The position numbers and the translations under genes are program-made. A stretch of DNA of 64,000 bases from JACRLV01 sp045863555 (lineage in GTDB: Bacteria; Planctomycetota; Phycisphaerae; UBA1845; Fen-1342), in contig BTUU01000001.1 of assembly GCA_045863555.1 (NCBI GenBank), forward strand, positions 62,001 through 126,000, read 5' to 3'. Positions 52,793 through 60,351 of the stretch are shown here, in pieces (position 1 is the stretch's first letter; every line of letters starts with the position of its first letter). The notes under the pieces were generated by a model that was not told the DNA's origin, ran no database searches, and saw only the letters and a list, made by a program, of their open reading frames with translations.

Positions 52793-53021
52793 GCGTGTCG
52801 GCTGTCAGTCCATTCGGAGTCACTGCACCGGAACGCGGCAGGGGGCATGATAACCTCAAAACCGACCCGGAAATGGGTGCAAGCCGATGCCGCCCCGGGC
52901 TGCAGCGTCTGGCACGGCGCGTGCTAATATCTGCGCAGCAGCATTGCTCCTCGGCGCGGCGCCGGAGATTCTGCCAGGGCCGACTTTGGTCCCATTCATG
53001 ACCAACAAGGAAGGGAAAACC

Positions 53022-53690
53022 ATGCGTACGTTCGTTGCCGCATCCACGCTTGCGATCGCTCTGGCCGCCACCGCGTCGGCCACCACCGTTCCGTTCACCG
53101 AGTCCTTCACGGCCGATGCCGCCAACTGGCGCAACGGTGCGGGAACTGCCACAGCCACCTGGTCGGGCGCCGGCGGCGCGGATGGCGCCGGGTTCATCTC
53201 CGACACCTTCAGCTTCGCAAACTCCGTCGAGAACGATACGCCGATCCTGCTCCGCGGCCAGTCCAATTTCGGCTCCAGCGGCGGCGCACTCTTCGGCAAC
53301 TGGATCACCGACGGCGTGACCGAGTACCGCGTGTCGATCAAGCACAACGCCCCCGTCCCCCTGAACTTTTTCACCCGCTTTGCCTCGCCCGCCGGTTTTC
53401 CCGGCGCCATCGGCCTGGGCTTCGCACCGATCCTCCCGAACACCTGGGCCGAGCTGGTGATCCCGATCAACCCGGCCAATCCGCAGTTCATCTCCTTCGA
53501 AGGGGCGGACTTCAATACCGTCTTCAGCAATGTCGGTCGCGTGCAGGTGGGCGTGTCCGTCCCCGCGGCGCTCGCCGGAAATCCGAATACGTTTACGTTC
53601 GACGTCGACGAGGTCACGCTGCTGCCCGAGCCGACGACGCTCACAGCGATCGCCCTCGCGGGCCTGGCGCTGCTGCGCCGCCGCGGATAG
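53022..53690 (+). CDS. PEP-CTERM sorting-domain protein
   Basis: 222 aa. A signal peptide (about 1-21, ending ATASA) is followed by a beta-rich body with the look of a carbohydrate-binding or lectin-type sandwich (FTESFTADAANWRNG ... VSIKHNAPVPLNFFTRFASP ... FTFDVDEVTLL). The C-terminal signal is LPEPTTLTAIALAGLALLRRRG. The AAGGAAGGG Shine-Dalgarno fixes the start at 53022. The Phe-Thr-Glu-Ser-Phe opening is frequent in planctomycete PEP-CTERM proteins. Substrate and role are unknown. Confidence 0.82.
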   Translation: MRTFVAASTLAIALAATASATTVPFTESFTADAANWRNGAGTATATWSGAGGADGAGFISDTFSFANSVENDTPILLRGQSNFGSSGGALFGNWITDGVTEYRVSIKHNAPVPLNFFTRFASPAGFPGAIGLGFAPILPNTWAELVIPINPANPQFISFEGADFNTVFSNVGRVQVGVSVPAALAGNPNTFTFDVDEVTLLPEPTTLTAIALAGLALLRRRG

Positions 53691-53977
53691 GGCGCGTTCG
53701 AGTCTGCTGACGTGCGAGCGGCAGTGCGGTCGTGATGGTCTCGGCCGCATTGCCGCGTTTTTACGCGCCGCCCGTCATGGGACGAGCGAGACGTGCAGCG
53801 TTCAAAAACGCACGAAGAATTGGAGTGCAAAAACCAGCCGGCACCGGGTAGGATGGGGCAGTTGCAGTTCGGGAAGTGACTCAGTCCTCAGCCGCGATTT
53901 CGACCCGAAGATGCCGGCGTCGATCCGCGCCGGGGTTTTCTGGGCATCCGTCGCCGAATCCCATCGGGAGTCGATTC

Positions 53978-55282
53978 ATGACCAAGGTCTCGTGCCCGTC
54001 CTGTGCCGCCCGCTACAACGTCCCTGACGAAAAACTCGGCAAACGGGTCAAATGCGCAAAGTGCGGCGAACGCTTCGAACTCGCGCTTCCGGCCGACGAT
54101 GACTTCGCATTTCCCGAACTGGAGGGTCTCCAATCGGGTGAAGCAGTGGACCGCCTGCCGCTGCCGCCGCCGCCCGCCGACGAATCCTCCATGGGGCGCG
54201 CTGCCGGCCGCGCCGACCGACCCGATTTCATCGGCGTCGGCGCGATCGGCGCGTACATGACCGACGTCCTCGGCTTCTTCAAGATCCTCACCCAGCCCTG
54301 GGAGCTGATGACCCTAGTCGCCGTCTGCCTCCTGTGCGTTTTCCAGGTCGTGGCCGGGGCGTTCCTCTGTATGGGCATCATCGTGCAGCTCATCATCACC
54401 GGCTGGTATCTGTCGTTCCTCCTCAAGGTTGTCCAGAGCGGCGCAGCCCGCGACGACGGCCTTCCCGATTTCTCGCTCTCCGATGGCGTCTGGGAGGACA
54501 TCGTCATTCCGTGCCTGAGCTTCCTCTCGGTCCGTCTGCTCGTCATCCTTCCGATGATCGCCGCCCTCGTCATTGCGATGAACAACGGCGGCCTGGAGTC
54601 CGAACTCGCCTGGGTCATCGGCTTCCTCGGCGTCGCCATGCCCGAGCTCGCACTCGTCGCCTCGTTCCAGCTTGCCGAGGAGTTTCCCAAGCTCCTTACA
54701 ATCGTCGCTCCGGCGCTGCTGCTGGGTCTCGCGGCCGCGCCCATGCTCATGCTGGTCGTCGCCGTCGGCGGCATCCCGGCGCTGTCGCGCGTCGATCTCA
54801 TGGCCCGCACGATCGCTCGGACTCTGCCGGGGTACGCGCTTGCGACGCTGATCTATCTCGGCTCCCTCGGCGCGGCCGTTGGCGTCGCATACGCCGCGGA
54901 GGAGGCCTTTGCCGCCGATCCCTCGCGGCGTTCCGCGTCGCCGAATGCCGCTCCGCAGCCGGTCAATCCTCCGCCGACATCGCCGCCGCCCGCCGCAACC
55001 GGCACGGTCACAACGCCCGGCGCCGCGTCGACGAGCGCACCCGCCGACCCGAACACCGCCGCGGATCCCAACGCCGCCGTCGATCCCAATACCGCAACGG
55101 GAGCGGTCGCCCCAGGCCAGACTGGACGCACTGCCCGCGATGTCGAGCGCGAGTTCATGGGCTCGCTTGGCGGTCAGATCGTTGGCACGGTCGTGAGCGT
55201 CGTCGCATCAGTCTTCGCGATGCGCGCGATCGGGCTCTACTACGCGCACTTCAAGAAGAACTTCGCCTGGTCCTGGGGATGA
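53978..55282 (+). CDS. Zinc-ribbon (MJ0042-type) multi-span membrane protein
   Basis: 434 aa. The N-terminal zinc ribbon CPSCAARYNVPDEKLGKRVK runs into CAKCGERFE (residues about 5-33) and is the MJ0042-type domain. An acidic/Pro linker follows, then about six to eight helices (LMTLVAVCLLCVFQVVAGAF; IIVQLIITGWYLSFLL; LVILPMIAALVIAM; VAPALLLGLAAAPMLML; GYALATLIYLGSLGAAVGV). A Pro/Ala/Asn-rich linker with NTAADPNAAVDPNTA repeats separates the last helix (GQIVGTVVSVVASVFAMRAIGLYYAHF). The start at 53978 has GGGAG. Function is unknown. Confidence 0.78.
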   Translation: MTKVSCPSCAARYNVPDEKLGKRVKCAKCGERFELALPADDDFAFPELEGLQSGEAVDRLPLPPPPADESSMGRAAGRADRPDFIGVGAIGAYMTDVLGFFKILTQPWELMTLVAVCLLCVFQVVAGAFLCMGIIVQLIITGWYLSFLLKVVQSGAARDDGLPDFSLSDGVWEDIVIPCLSFLSVRLLVILPMIAALVIAMNNGGLESELAWVIGFLGVAMPELALVASFQLAEEFPKLLTIVAPALLLGLAAAPMLMLVVAVGGIPALSRVDLMARTIARTLPGYALATLIYLGSLGAAVGVAYAAEEAFAADPSRRSASPNAAPQPVNPPPTSPPPAATGTVTTPGAASTSAPADPNTAADPNAAVDPNTATGAVAPGQTGRTARDVEREFMGSLGGQIVGTVVSVVASVFAMRAIGLYYAHFKKNFAWSWG

Positions 55283-55320
55283 CGCGGCGGCGGGGTACCG
55301 CCGCCGGCCGATCCCCGGAC

Positions 55321-55587
55321 TCAGCGCGGTTCAGCCATCGTCGCCGGCGCCTTGTCCATCAGCACGAGCAGGAACGTCGCGATGGGGCCGAGCAGCAGCG
55401 ATACGAGGAACCACGCCAGGCCGCTCCGGCCCTTGCTCTGCGCGAGCCCGGCGTTGATCAGGGCCAGCGTCCCCCAGCCGATCGCATACCCCTGCGGGTT
55501 CTCGAGGATGGTCTGGATCGGCTGCGCGGCGCTCGCGAGCAGGTCGGGGGCGGCGCTCGACAGAAGCCAGGTGGGTGTATCGGGCAT
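55321..55587 (-). CDS. Small two-span membrane protein
   Basis: 88 aa with a strong AAAGGAG Shine-Dalgarno. Two hydrophobic segments (YAIGWGTLALINAGLA and GLAWFLVSLLLGPIATFLLVLMD) with a short QSKGRS turn resemble the small superinfection-immunity/YqaE-like or DUF-type membrane proteins that keep KGRS..AWF..SLLLGP. No specific family is claimed. It is convergent with the zinc-ribbon gene and divergent from pepD. Confidence 0.72.
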   Translation of the reverse strand: MPDTPTWLLSSAAPDLLASAAQPIQTILENPQGYAIGWGTLALINAGLAQSKGRSGLAWFLVSLLLGPIATFLLVLMDKAPATMAEPR

Positions 55588-55775
55588 CGGAAGCTCCTTT
55601 CATCGACCGGCCGTTCCTCGGCCGTCGGCGGGGGCGTGAGTCTCAGCATCTCGGCGGCGGAATCGCACGCGGATTCACGCCCATTCGACTCACGAGTCGC
55701 CCGGCATCGAGTATTCGCCGGAAATCCCGACTCATCCCACTCCAAAACGACCCGGCGTTTGGAACGTGGCCCGGC

Positions 55776-55805
55776 TTGACGAGGCGCGGCTGGGCACGGA
55801 CAACT
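55776..55805 (+). promoter_or_regulatory. Possible promoter of pepD
   Basis: TTGACG (55776-55781), an 18-bp spacer and ACAACT; alternatively 17 bp and GACAAC. The -35 is good and the -10 weak. Confidence 0.32.
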
Positions 55806-55838
55806 ACGTAGACACCGCATCGAAACGGGAGGACTGGA

Positions 55839-57362
55839 ATGAGCACTGCCCGCGCCGCCGCTGGATCTATCGAAACGCTCGAGCCTCGCCTCGTGTGGCG
55901 CTATTTCGCCGGTATGGCCGCCGTGCCGCGGCCCTCCAAACGCGAGCAGCAGATTCGAGCCCACATGCGGTCCCTTGCCGGAACGCTTGGCCTCGCAGCG
56001 CGGGAGGACCGCGTGGGCAACGTGCTCATTGAAGTTCCGGCCACCGCGGGTCGAGAGCGCGCTCCGACCATCATCCTCCAGGGCCATCTCGACATGGTCT
56101 GTGAGAAGAACGCCGACGTATCCCACGATTTCGAGCGCGAGGGGATCCGCCTCCGCGTGGATGCCAACGCGGCGGGGGAGCCGATCGTCCGTGCCGAGGG
56201 CACGACGCTCGGCGCGGACAACGGCGTTGGCGTCGCGCTTGCGCTGGCCGCCGCGACGGACCCTGCCGCCGTCCACGGTCCCCTCGAAATCCTCTGCACC
56301 GTCGACGAGGAGGCGGGCATGACCGGGGCGAAGAACCTCGACCCGTCGTTTGTCCGCGGCCGCAGGATGCTCAATCTCGACTCGGAAGAGGATGATGCCC
56401 TGTACATTGGCTGCGCCGGCGGCGCCGATACGACGGTCGCCTGGTCTCTGCCGCTCCAGCCGGTCGGCCTGGGAAGCTCGGCGCTGCGCGTGGGCGTTTC
56501 CGGGCTGCGCGGCGGCCATTCCGGCTGCGACATTCACCTCAATCGCGGCAGCGCGATCGCACTGCTCGTGCAGGTCCTCCTCAAGCCCGATCTGCCGCAG
56601 GTACGCATCGCCGCGATCAGCGGCGGGAGCAAGCGAAACGCGATCCCGCGCGAGGCGCACGCGCTCGTCATTCTCCCGTCGGATGCAGCGGCCGAGCTGG
56701 CCGCGATCGCCGGGGCCGTGCAAGAGCAGGCCCGCGCGGATGGCGAGGCGGGCTGCCGGATCACCGTCGAACCGGCGACGACGGCGGCGGCGCTGGCCGC
56801 GCCGGATTCGCGGCGCATCCTCGACGCGCTCGCGGCGCTGCCGCACGGCGTGCAGGCGGTCGTCGCCGAGATGCCCGGTTTCGTGCAGACGTCAAACGGG
56901 GCGACCACGGTCGCGAGCCGCGTCGACGGGCAGACGATCCACGTGGAAATCGGCTGCCTGTCGAGAGGATCGCACCGGGGCGACCTCGACACGACGCTCC
57001 GCCGCATCGCCGCCATCGGCCGGCTCGCGGGGGCGCGCATCCAGCGGGGGAACGAGTACCCCGGCTGGGCGCCGAACCCCGCGTCGCCGACGCTGGCGGT
57101 CTGCCGGCGGGCGTACGAACGCGTCTTCGGGCACGCGCCCCGGATCGCGTCGATCCACGCCGGCCTTGAGTGCGGCATCATCGGCGAGCGCATCCACGGC
57201 ATGGACATGGTCTCGCTCGGCCCGAATATCCGCGGCGCGCACAGTCCGGATGAAATCGTCGAAGTGGCGAGCGTGGCCCGCGTCTACAAGCTGCTGCTGG
57301 CGGTCCTGGCGGACCTTTCGGCGCATGATCCGGCGGGTACGCCGCGCGGCGGAGCGAGTTGA
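55839..57362 (+). CDS. pepD: Aminoacyl-histidine dipeptidase (M20, PepD/carnosinase type)
   Basis: 507-aa di-zinc dipeptidase that cleaves Xaa-His and other dipeptides in the cytoplasm. M20 motifs in order: ILQGHLDMVCEK (zinc His and Asp, about 78-90), TLGADNGVGVA (bridging Asp), DEEAGMTGA (catalytic Glu pair, about 153), LNLDSEEDD, the dimerisation-domain GHSGCDIHLNRG, HAGLECGII, and SLGPNIRGAHSPDE (last zinc His). Length and domain order are normal. GGGAGG precedes the ATG. Confidence 0.93.
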   Translation: MSTARAAAGSIETLEPRLVWRYFAGMAAVPRPSKREQQIRAHMRSLAGTLGLAAREDRVGNVLIEVPATAGRERAPTIILQGHLDMVCEKNADVSHDFEREGIRLRVDANAAGEPIVRAEGTTLGADNGVGVALALAAATDPAAVHGPLEILCTVDEEAGMTGAKNLDPSFVRGRRMLNLDSEEDDALYIGCAGGADTTVAWSLPLQPVGLGSSALRVGVSGLRGGHSGCDIHLNRGSAIALLVQVLLKPDLPQVRIAAISGGSKRNAIPREAHALVILPSDAAAELAAIAGAVQEQARADGEAGCRITVEPATTAAALAAPDSRRILDALAALPHGVQAVVAEMPGFVQTSNGATTVASRVDGQTIHVEIGCLSRGSHRGDLDTTLRRIAAIGRLAGARIQRGNEYPGWAPNPASPTLAVCRRAYERVFGHAPRIASIHAGLECGIIGERIHGMDMVSLGPNIRGAHSPDEIVEVASVARVYKLLLAVLADLSAHDPAGTPRGGAS

Positions 57363-57390
57363 ACGCGGGTTCATCGTCGCGGGTCGCTCC

Positions 57391-57678
57391 GGAAACCGCG
57401 TTTCCAGCGAATGCGCCCAAGGTGGCCAAAGATTTTTCTTCGTGTGTGCCGGGTTGGCCATCTAAGTTATCAGGACGTTGAACGGGGATTCGCGGCGGGC
57501 GGAACCGCGTTTGGAGCGAACTGGCCGAAGGGTGCCAAACTTTTTTCTGCGCGTGTGGTGGGTTGGCACCCTTGGTTATCCGGACGTTGGGAACCGCGTT
57601 TTGAGCACGCTGGGCGAAGGTGATCATGCTCATTTTCCTGTGTGTGCCGGGATGATCATCTTCGTTATCGGACGTTTC
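57391..57678. repeat. Three ~90-bp tandem units, each with a compensated hairpin
   Basis: Units at about 57391-57481, 57501-57590 and 57591-57678 share GGAACCGCGTTT at the left, TTTTTCT(T/G)CG-GTGTG in the middle and GTTATC.GGACGTT at the right. The hairpin arms differ between units but stay complementary: AGGTGGCCAA/TTGGCCATCT (57421-57430, 57455-57464), AAGGGTGCCAA/TTGGCACCCTT (57529-57539, 57564-57574) and AAGGTGATCAT/ATGATCATCTT (57618-57628, 57653-57663), with at most one G-U each. Confidence 0.82.
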
Positions 57679-57879
57679 TGCGGGTCGCGGTGGGAACGTG
57701 GGAAGGTGGGAACGTGGGAATCGGCGGGTGGCGGGCGTGGGCGTCATTTGTAGCAATTCTAGGTGCGCGGCGGCGCGGCGGGCGGCTTGGGCGGTGAAAT
57801 ACGGCTGGTGCGAGGGATTTGGCGGATTCGGATGCGAATTGGGGGGGGACCCGGTGGACGGCCGACGGAGGGTCAGAGA

Positions 57880-57920
57880 GGAAGATCCGCAGATTGGCGC
57901 AGATTTGCGCAGATGAAGAG
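57880..57920 (-). repeat. Dispersed TCTGCG-type intergenic element, copy D (inverted)
   Basis: The reverse complement reads CTTCATCTGCGCAAATCTGC followed by GCCAATCTGCGGATCTTCC, the longest and cleanest copy of the family seen at 31361, 32424 and 34118. Confidence 0.65.
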
Positions 57921-58172
57921 CAGAGGGGCCGGCGAGAGAGACGGGGACCGCCGGCTGATTTCTGTCGCCCCGCGGGGGCTCGAATCCAAGCGAATTGCCC
58001 CCACAGCTTGCGCTGTGGGCAACAATCTGCCGCCCTCCGGGCTCATCGCAGCAGCCCGCGCGGTTACGCACGCCGAGGGAACGGGCAGGCGGATACCTGC
58101 GGGCGCGGCGATGCTCAGCCTACATTGCTACAGTCCTACATTGTTCATTGCCAAACCGTGCCGCGGGGGTGA

Positions 58173-58415
58173 TCAGATGGCCGGCTGAATATTCAGCGTC
58201 GCTGTCTGGTGGGGCGCTCGGGCGGGTACGAGGTCGTCGCAGTGGACCAGGTGCGTCGCGCCGGACGCGAGCACGGCGATGAGCGCGTAGCGATCGGGCC
58301 GGGTCGGAGTGGCGAAGAGGCCGAAGTGCGCCGCCGGCGACGGCCCCTCGATCAGGACCACGGTCTTCACGTTGATTCCGTCATCCCAGTGGTAGAGATT
58401 CCCCGTGTACTCCAT
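58173..58415 (-). CDS. 80-aa protein of unknown function
   Basis: The protein opens MEYTGNLYHWDDGINVKTVV and continues with alternating hydrophobic strands (HFGLFATPTRPDRYALIAVL ... THLVHCDDLVPA). It has no signal or membrane span and no recognised family. The strong GGAGG Shine-Dalgarno 8 bp before the ATG and the lack of a competing frame support it. A perfect 14-bp hairpin sits directly upstream of the Shine-Dalgarno (58433-58464). Confidence 0.6.
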   Translation of the reverse strand: MEYTGNLYHWDDGINVKTVVLIEGPSPAAHFGLFATPTRPDRYALIAVLASGATHLVHCDDLVPARAPHQTATLNIQPAI

Positions 58416-58432
58416 GTCTCAACCTCCGGATT

Positions 58433-58464
58433 CGGGCCGGTCAGGCCTGAGCCTGACCGGCCCG
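58433..58464 (-). promoter_or_regulatory. Perfect 14-bp hairpin in the leader of the 80-aa gene
   Basis: On the minus strand CGGGCCGGTCAGGC-TCAG-GCCTGACCGGCCCG, ending 7-8 bp before the GGAGG ribosome-binding site. There is no T-tract after it, so a translational control element or a dispersed palindrome is more likely than a terminator. Confidence 0.5.
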
Positions 58465-58714
58465 GTGCACGCATCGACGATCCCCCTCCGTTTTCCCCTC
58501 CGGGAGCGTTCTGATCGTCGCCTACCCGAGTATTCGGAGTGAACGCGGTCGGTAACCAGTTGTGGGAGCGTTCCTACACAAGATGGAATAGGCCCACCGT
58601 CCAGTCGCCGCCGCCCGGGAATCGGCGGGGGGGCCGATAGAAGGCCGATGGGCTGCGTGCCAGGGGGCGGCGGGCGCTGGCCGCGGGGGGACGCCGGCGG
58701 TACAAAACCCGCCT

Positions 58715-60349
58715 ATGCATACGCTACTACTTGCGGCGGTCGCCCTGGGGATGGCCGGCGACGGGGGCTCCGGGGGCGGGGACGACGGCGGCCGGCGGCC
58801 GAGCGACGCCGCGTATCGGACGGTCGCGGAGGCCACGGACTACCGCGCGACTGCCCGATACGGGGAGGTCGTGGCGCTGCTCGACCGGCTGGCCGCGGAT
58901 TCGCCGCTGGCCCGGCGCGTGTCGATGGGCACGACGACCGAGGGGCGCGACATCCCGGTGCTGCTGATCGCGGATCCGCCGGTCGCAAGCCCCGAGGACG
59001 TGCGGAAGCAGGTCGATGCGGGCAAGCTGTTCGTGCTGGCGATCGGGAATATTCATGCGGGCGAGGTCGACGGGAAGGAAGCGCTGCCGATGGTGGCGCG
59101 CGAACTGCTCTTCACGGAGCATCACCCGCTGCTGCGCGATCTCGTCGTCGCGCTGGCGCCGATCTACAACTGCGACGGCAACGAGCGGGTCTCGAAGACG
59201 AACCGGCCGGGGCAGCTCGGCCCCGAGGAGGGCATGGGCCGGCGCGAGAACGCGATGAGCCTCGACCTCAACCGCGACTTCATCAAGCTCGCGGCGCCGG
59301 AGACGCGGGGGCTGGTCGAGTTCTTCAACCGATGGGATCCGCACGTTTTCATCGATACGCACACGACCAACGGGAGCTATCACCGCTATGTCATCACCTA
59401 TGAAGGGCCGAAATCTCCGGCCGGCGACAAGCGGCTTGTGGAATACGCCCGCGACGTGTTCATGCCCGCGGTGCAGCTGCGCTGCCAGAAGCAGTACGGC
59501 GTCCCGACGTTCGTTTACGGCGATTTCGCGGCGGGGAATACGCGCTGGGAGACATACCCGCCGTTCGGGCGGTATGGGACGACGTACGCGGGCCTGCGGA
59601 ACCGGCTGAGCGTGCTGTCGGAGGGGTACTCGTACGCGCCGTACCGGGCGCGGGTCGAGGGCACGCGCGACTTCGTCAAGGCGATCCTCGAATATTCGGC
59701 GGAAAACAAGGGCGCGATCGTGAAGCTGCTCGGCGATCTCGATCGGGCGGCCGTCGATGCGGGGCGGCGGCCGCGCGAGGACGATCGGATCGCGCTGCGG
59801 ACGAAGCTTTCCGAGACGCGGCCGAAGGTGACGGCGGCGGGGTACGTGGAGGAGCAGCGGGACGGGCGGACTGTTTCGACGGGGGTGGCGAAGGACTACG
59901 AGGTGGAGCTTTGGACGCACTTTGACGGCGCGCATTTCGTGCGGCGGCCGTTCGCGTACGTGGTTCCCGCGAGCGACGCGTCGACGGCGGGTGTGGTCGA
60001 GAAGCTGCGACAGCATGGCGTGCGGATCGAAACGCTCGCGGCGGGGGGAGAAATTGCGGTCGAGTCGTACACGGTGAAGTCGATCAAGCGGGCGGAGCGG
60101 GCGTTTCAGGGACGCAAGCTGGTCGAGCTCGGTGTTGACGCGCGGGAGGCGCGGCGGGTTTTTGCGGCGGGCGACTTCGTGGTGCCGCTGGGCCAGCCGC
60201 TGGGCAATCTGATCGTCTACATGCTCGAACCGGAGTCTGAAGATGGCCTGGCGACCTGGGGCTTTTTTGACGAGTCGCTGAAAGAGGGCGCGGAGTTTCC
60301 CGTTCATCGCGTGGCCGGGGCGACGAAGCTGGACCTGCGGACGCCGTAG
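58715..60349 (+). CDS. M14-family zinc carboxypeptidase, exported
   Basis: 544 aa. A short signal peptide (about 1-15) and a Gly/Asp-rich linker are followed by the M14 catalytic domain. The zinc site is NIHAGEVDGKE (His114 and Glu117), with the third ligand in DTHTTNG (His216). APIYNCDGNER and NRDF are the substrate-recognition Asn/Arg region. The likely catalytic Glu is in LSEGYSYAPY (Glu303). A C-terminal ~200-residue extension is beta-rich. M14 proteins of this type trim peptides, including peptidoglycan stems, outside the cytoplasm. Start at 58715 without a clear Shine-Dalgarno. It converges with the GH116 gene, 2 bp apart. Confidence 0.85.
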   Translation: MHTLLLAAVALGMAGDGGSGGGDDGGRRPSDAAYRTVAEATDYRATARYGEVVALLDRLAADSPLARRVSMGTTTEGRDIPVLLIADPPVASPEDVRKQVDAGKLFVLAIGNIHAGEVDGKEALPMVARELLFTEHHPLLRDLVVALAPIYNCDGNERVSKTNRPGQLGPEEGMGRRENAMSLDLNRDFIKLAAPETRGLVEFFNRWDPHVFIDTHTTNGSYHRYVITYEGPKSPAGDKRLVEYARDVFMPAVQLRCQKQYGVPTFVYGDFAAGNTRWETYPPFGRYGTTYAGLRNRLSVLSEGYSYAPYRARVEGTRDFVKAILEYSAENKGAIVKLLGDLDRAAVDAGRRPREDDRIALRTKLSETRPKVTAAGYVEEQRDGRTVSTGVAKDYEVELWTHFDGAHFVRRPFAYVVPASDASTAGVVEKLRQHGVRIETLAAGGEIAVESYTVKSIKRAERAFQGRKLVELGVDAREARRVFAAGDFVVPLGQPLGNLIVYMLEPESEDGLATWGFFDESLKEGAEFPVHRVAGATKLDLRTP

Positions 60350-60351
60350 CG

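Larger units (their letters stand above)
57363..58172. other. 810-bp non-coding region with several repeat types
   Basis: No gene is supported on either strand; all open frames are low-complexity. It contains a three-unit hairpin repeat (57391-57678), a short GTGGGAAC(GTGGGAA) tandem tract (about 57690-57722), an inverted copy of the dispersed TCTGCG element (57880-57920), and a CCCACAGC-TTGC-GCTGTGGG hairpin (58000-58019). It resembles the repeat-rich gaps at 31.2 and 32.2 kb. Confidence 0.75.

Noticed and set aside
57391..57678. CRISPR array
   Set aside because: Only three units of about 90 bp, contiguous, with internal divergent stems and no short identical repeats or spacers; no cas genes.
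57965..57985. tRNA T-arm-like string CTCGAATCC
   Set aside because: No acceptor, D or anticodon stems can be built around it.
57178..58071. 297-codon minus-strand open frame over the 57.4-kb repeats
   Set aside because: It starts inside pepD on the other strand and translates repeat units in a frame that is not kept between units; the hairpin arms, not the peptide, are conserved.
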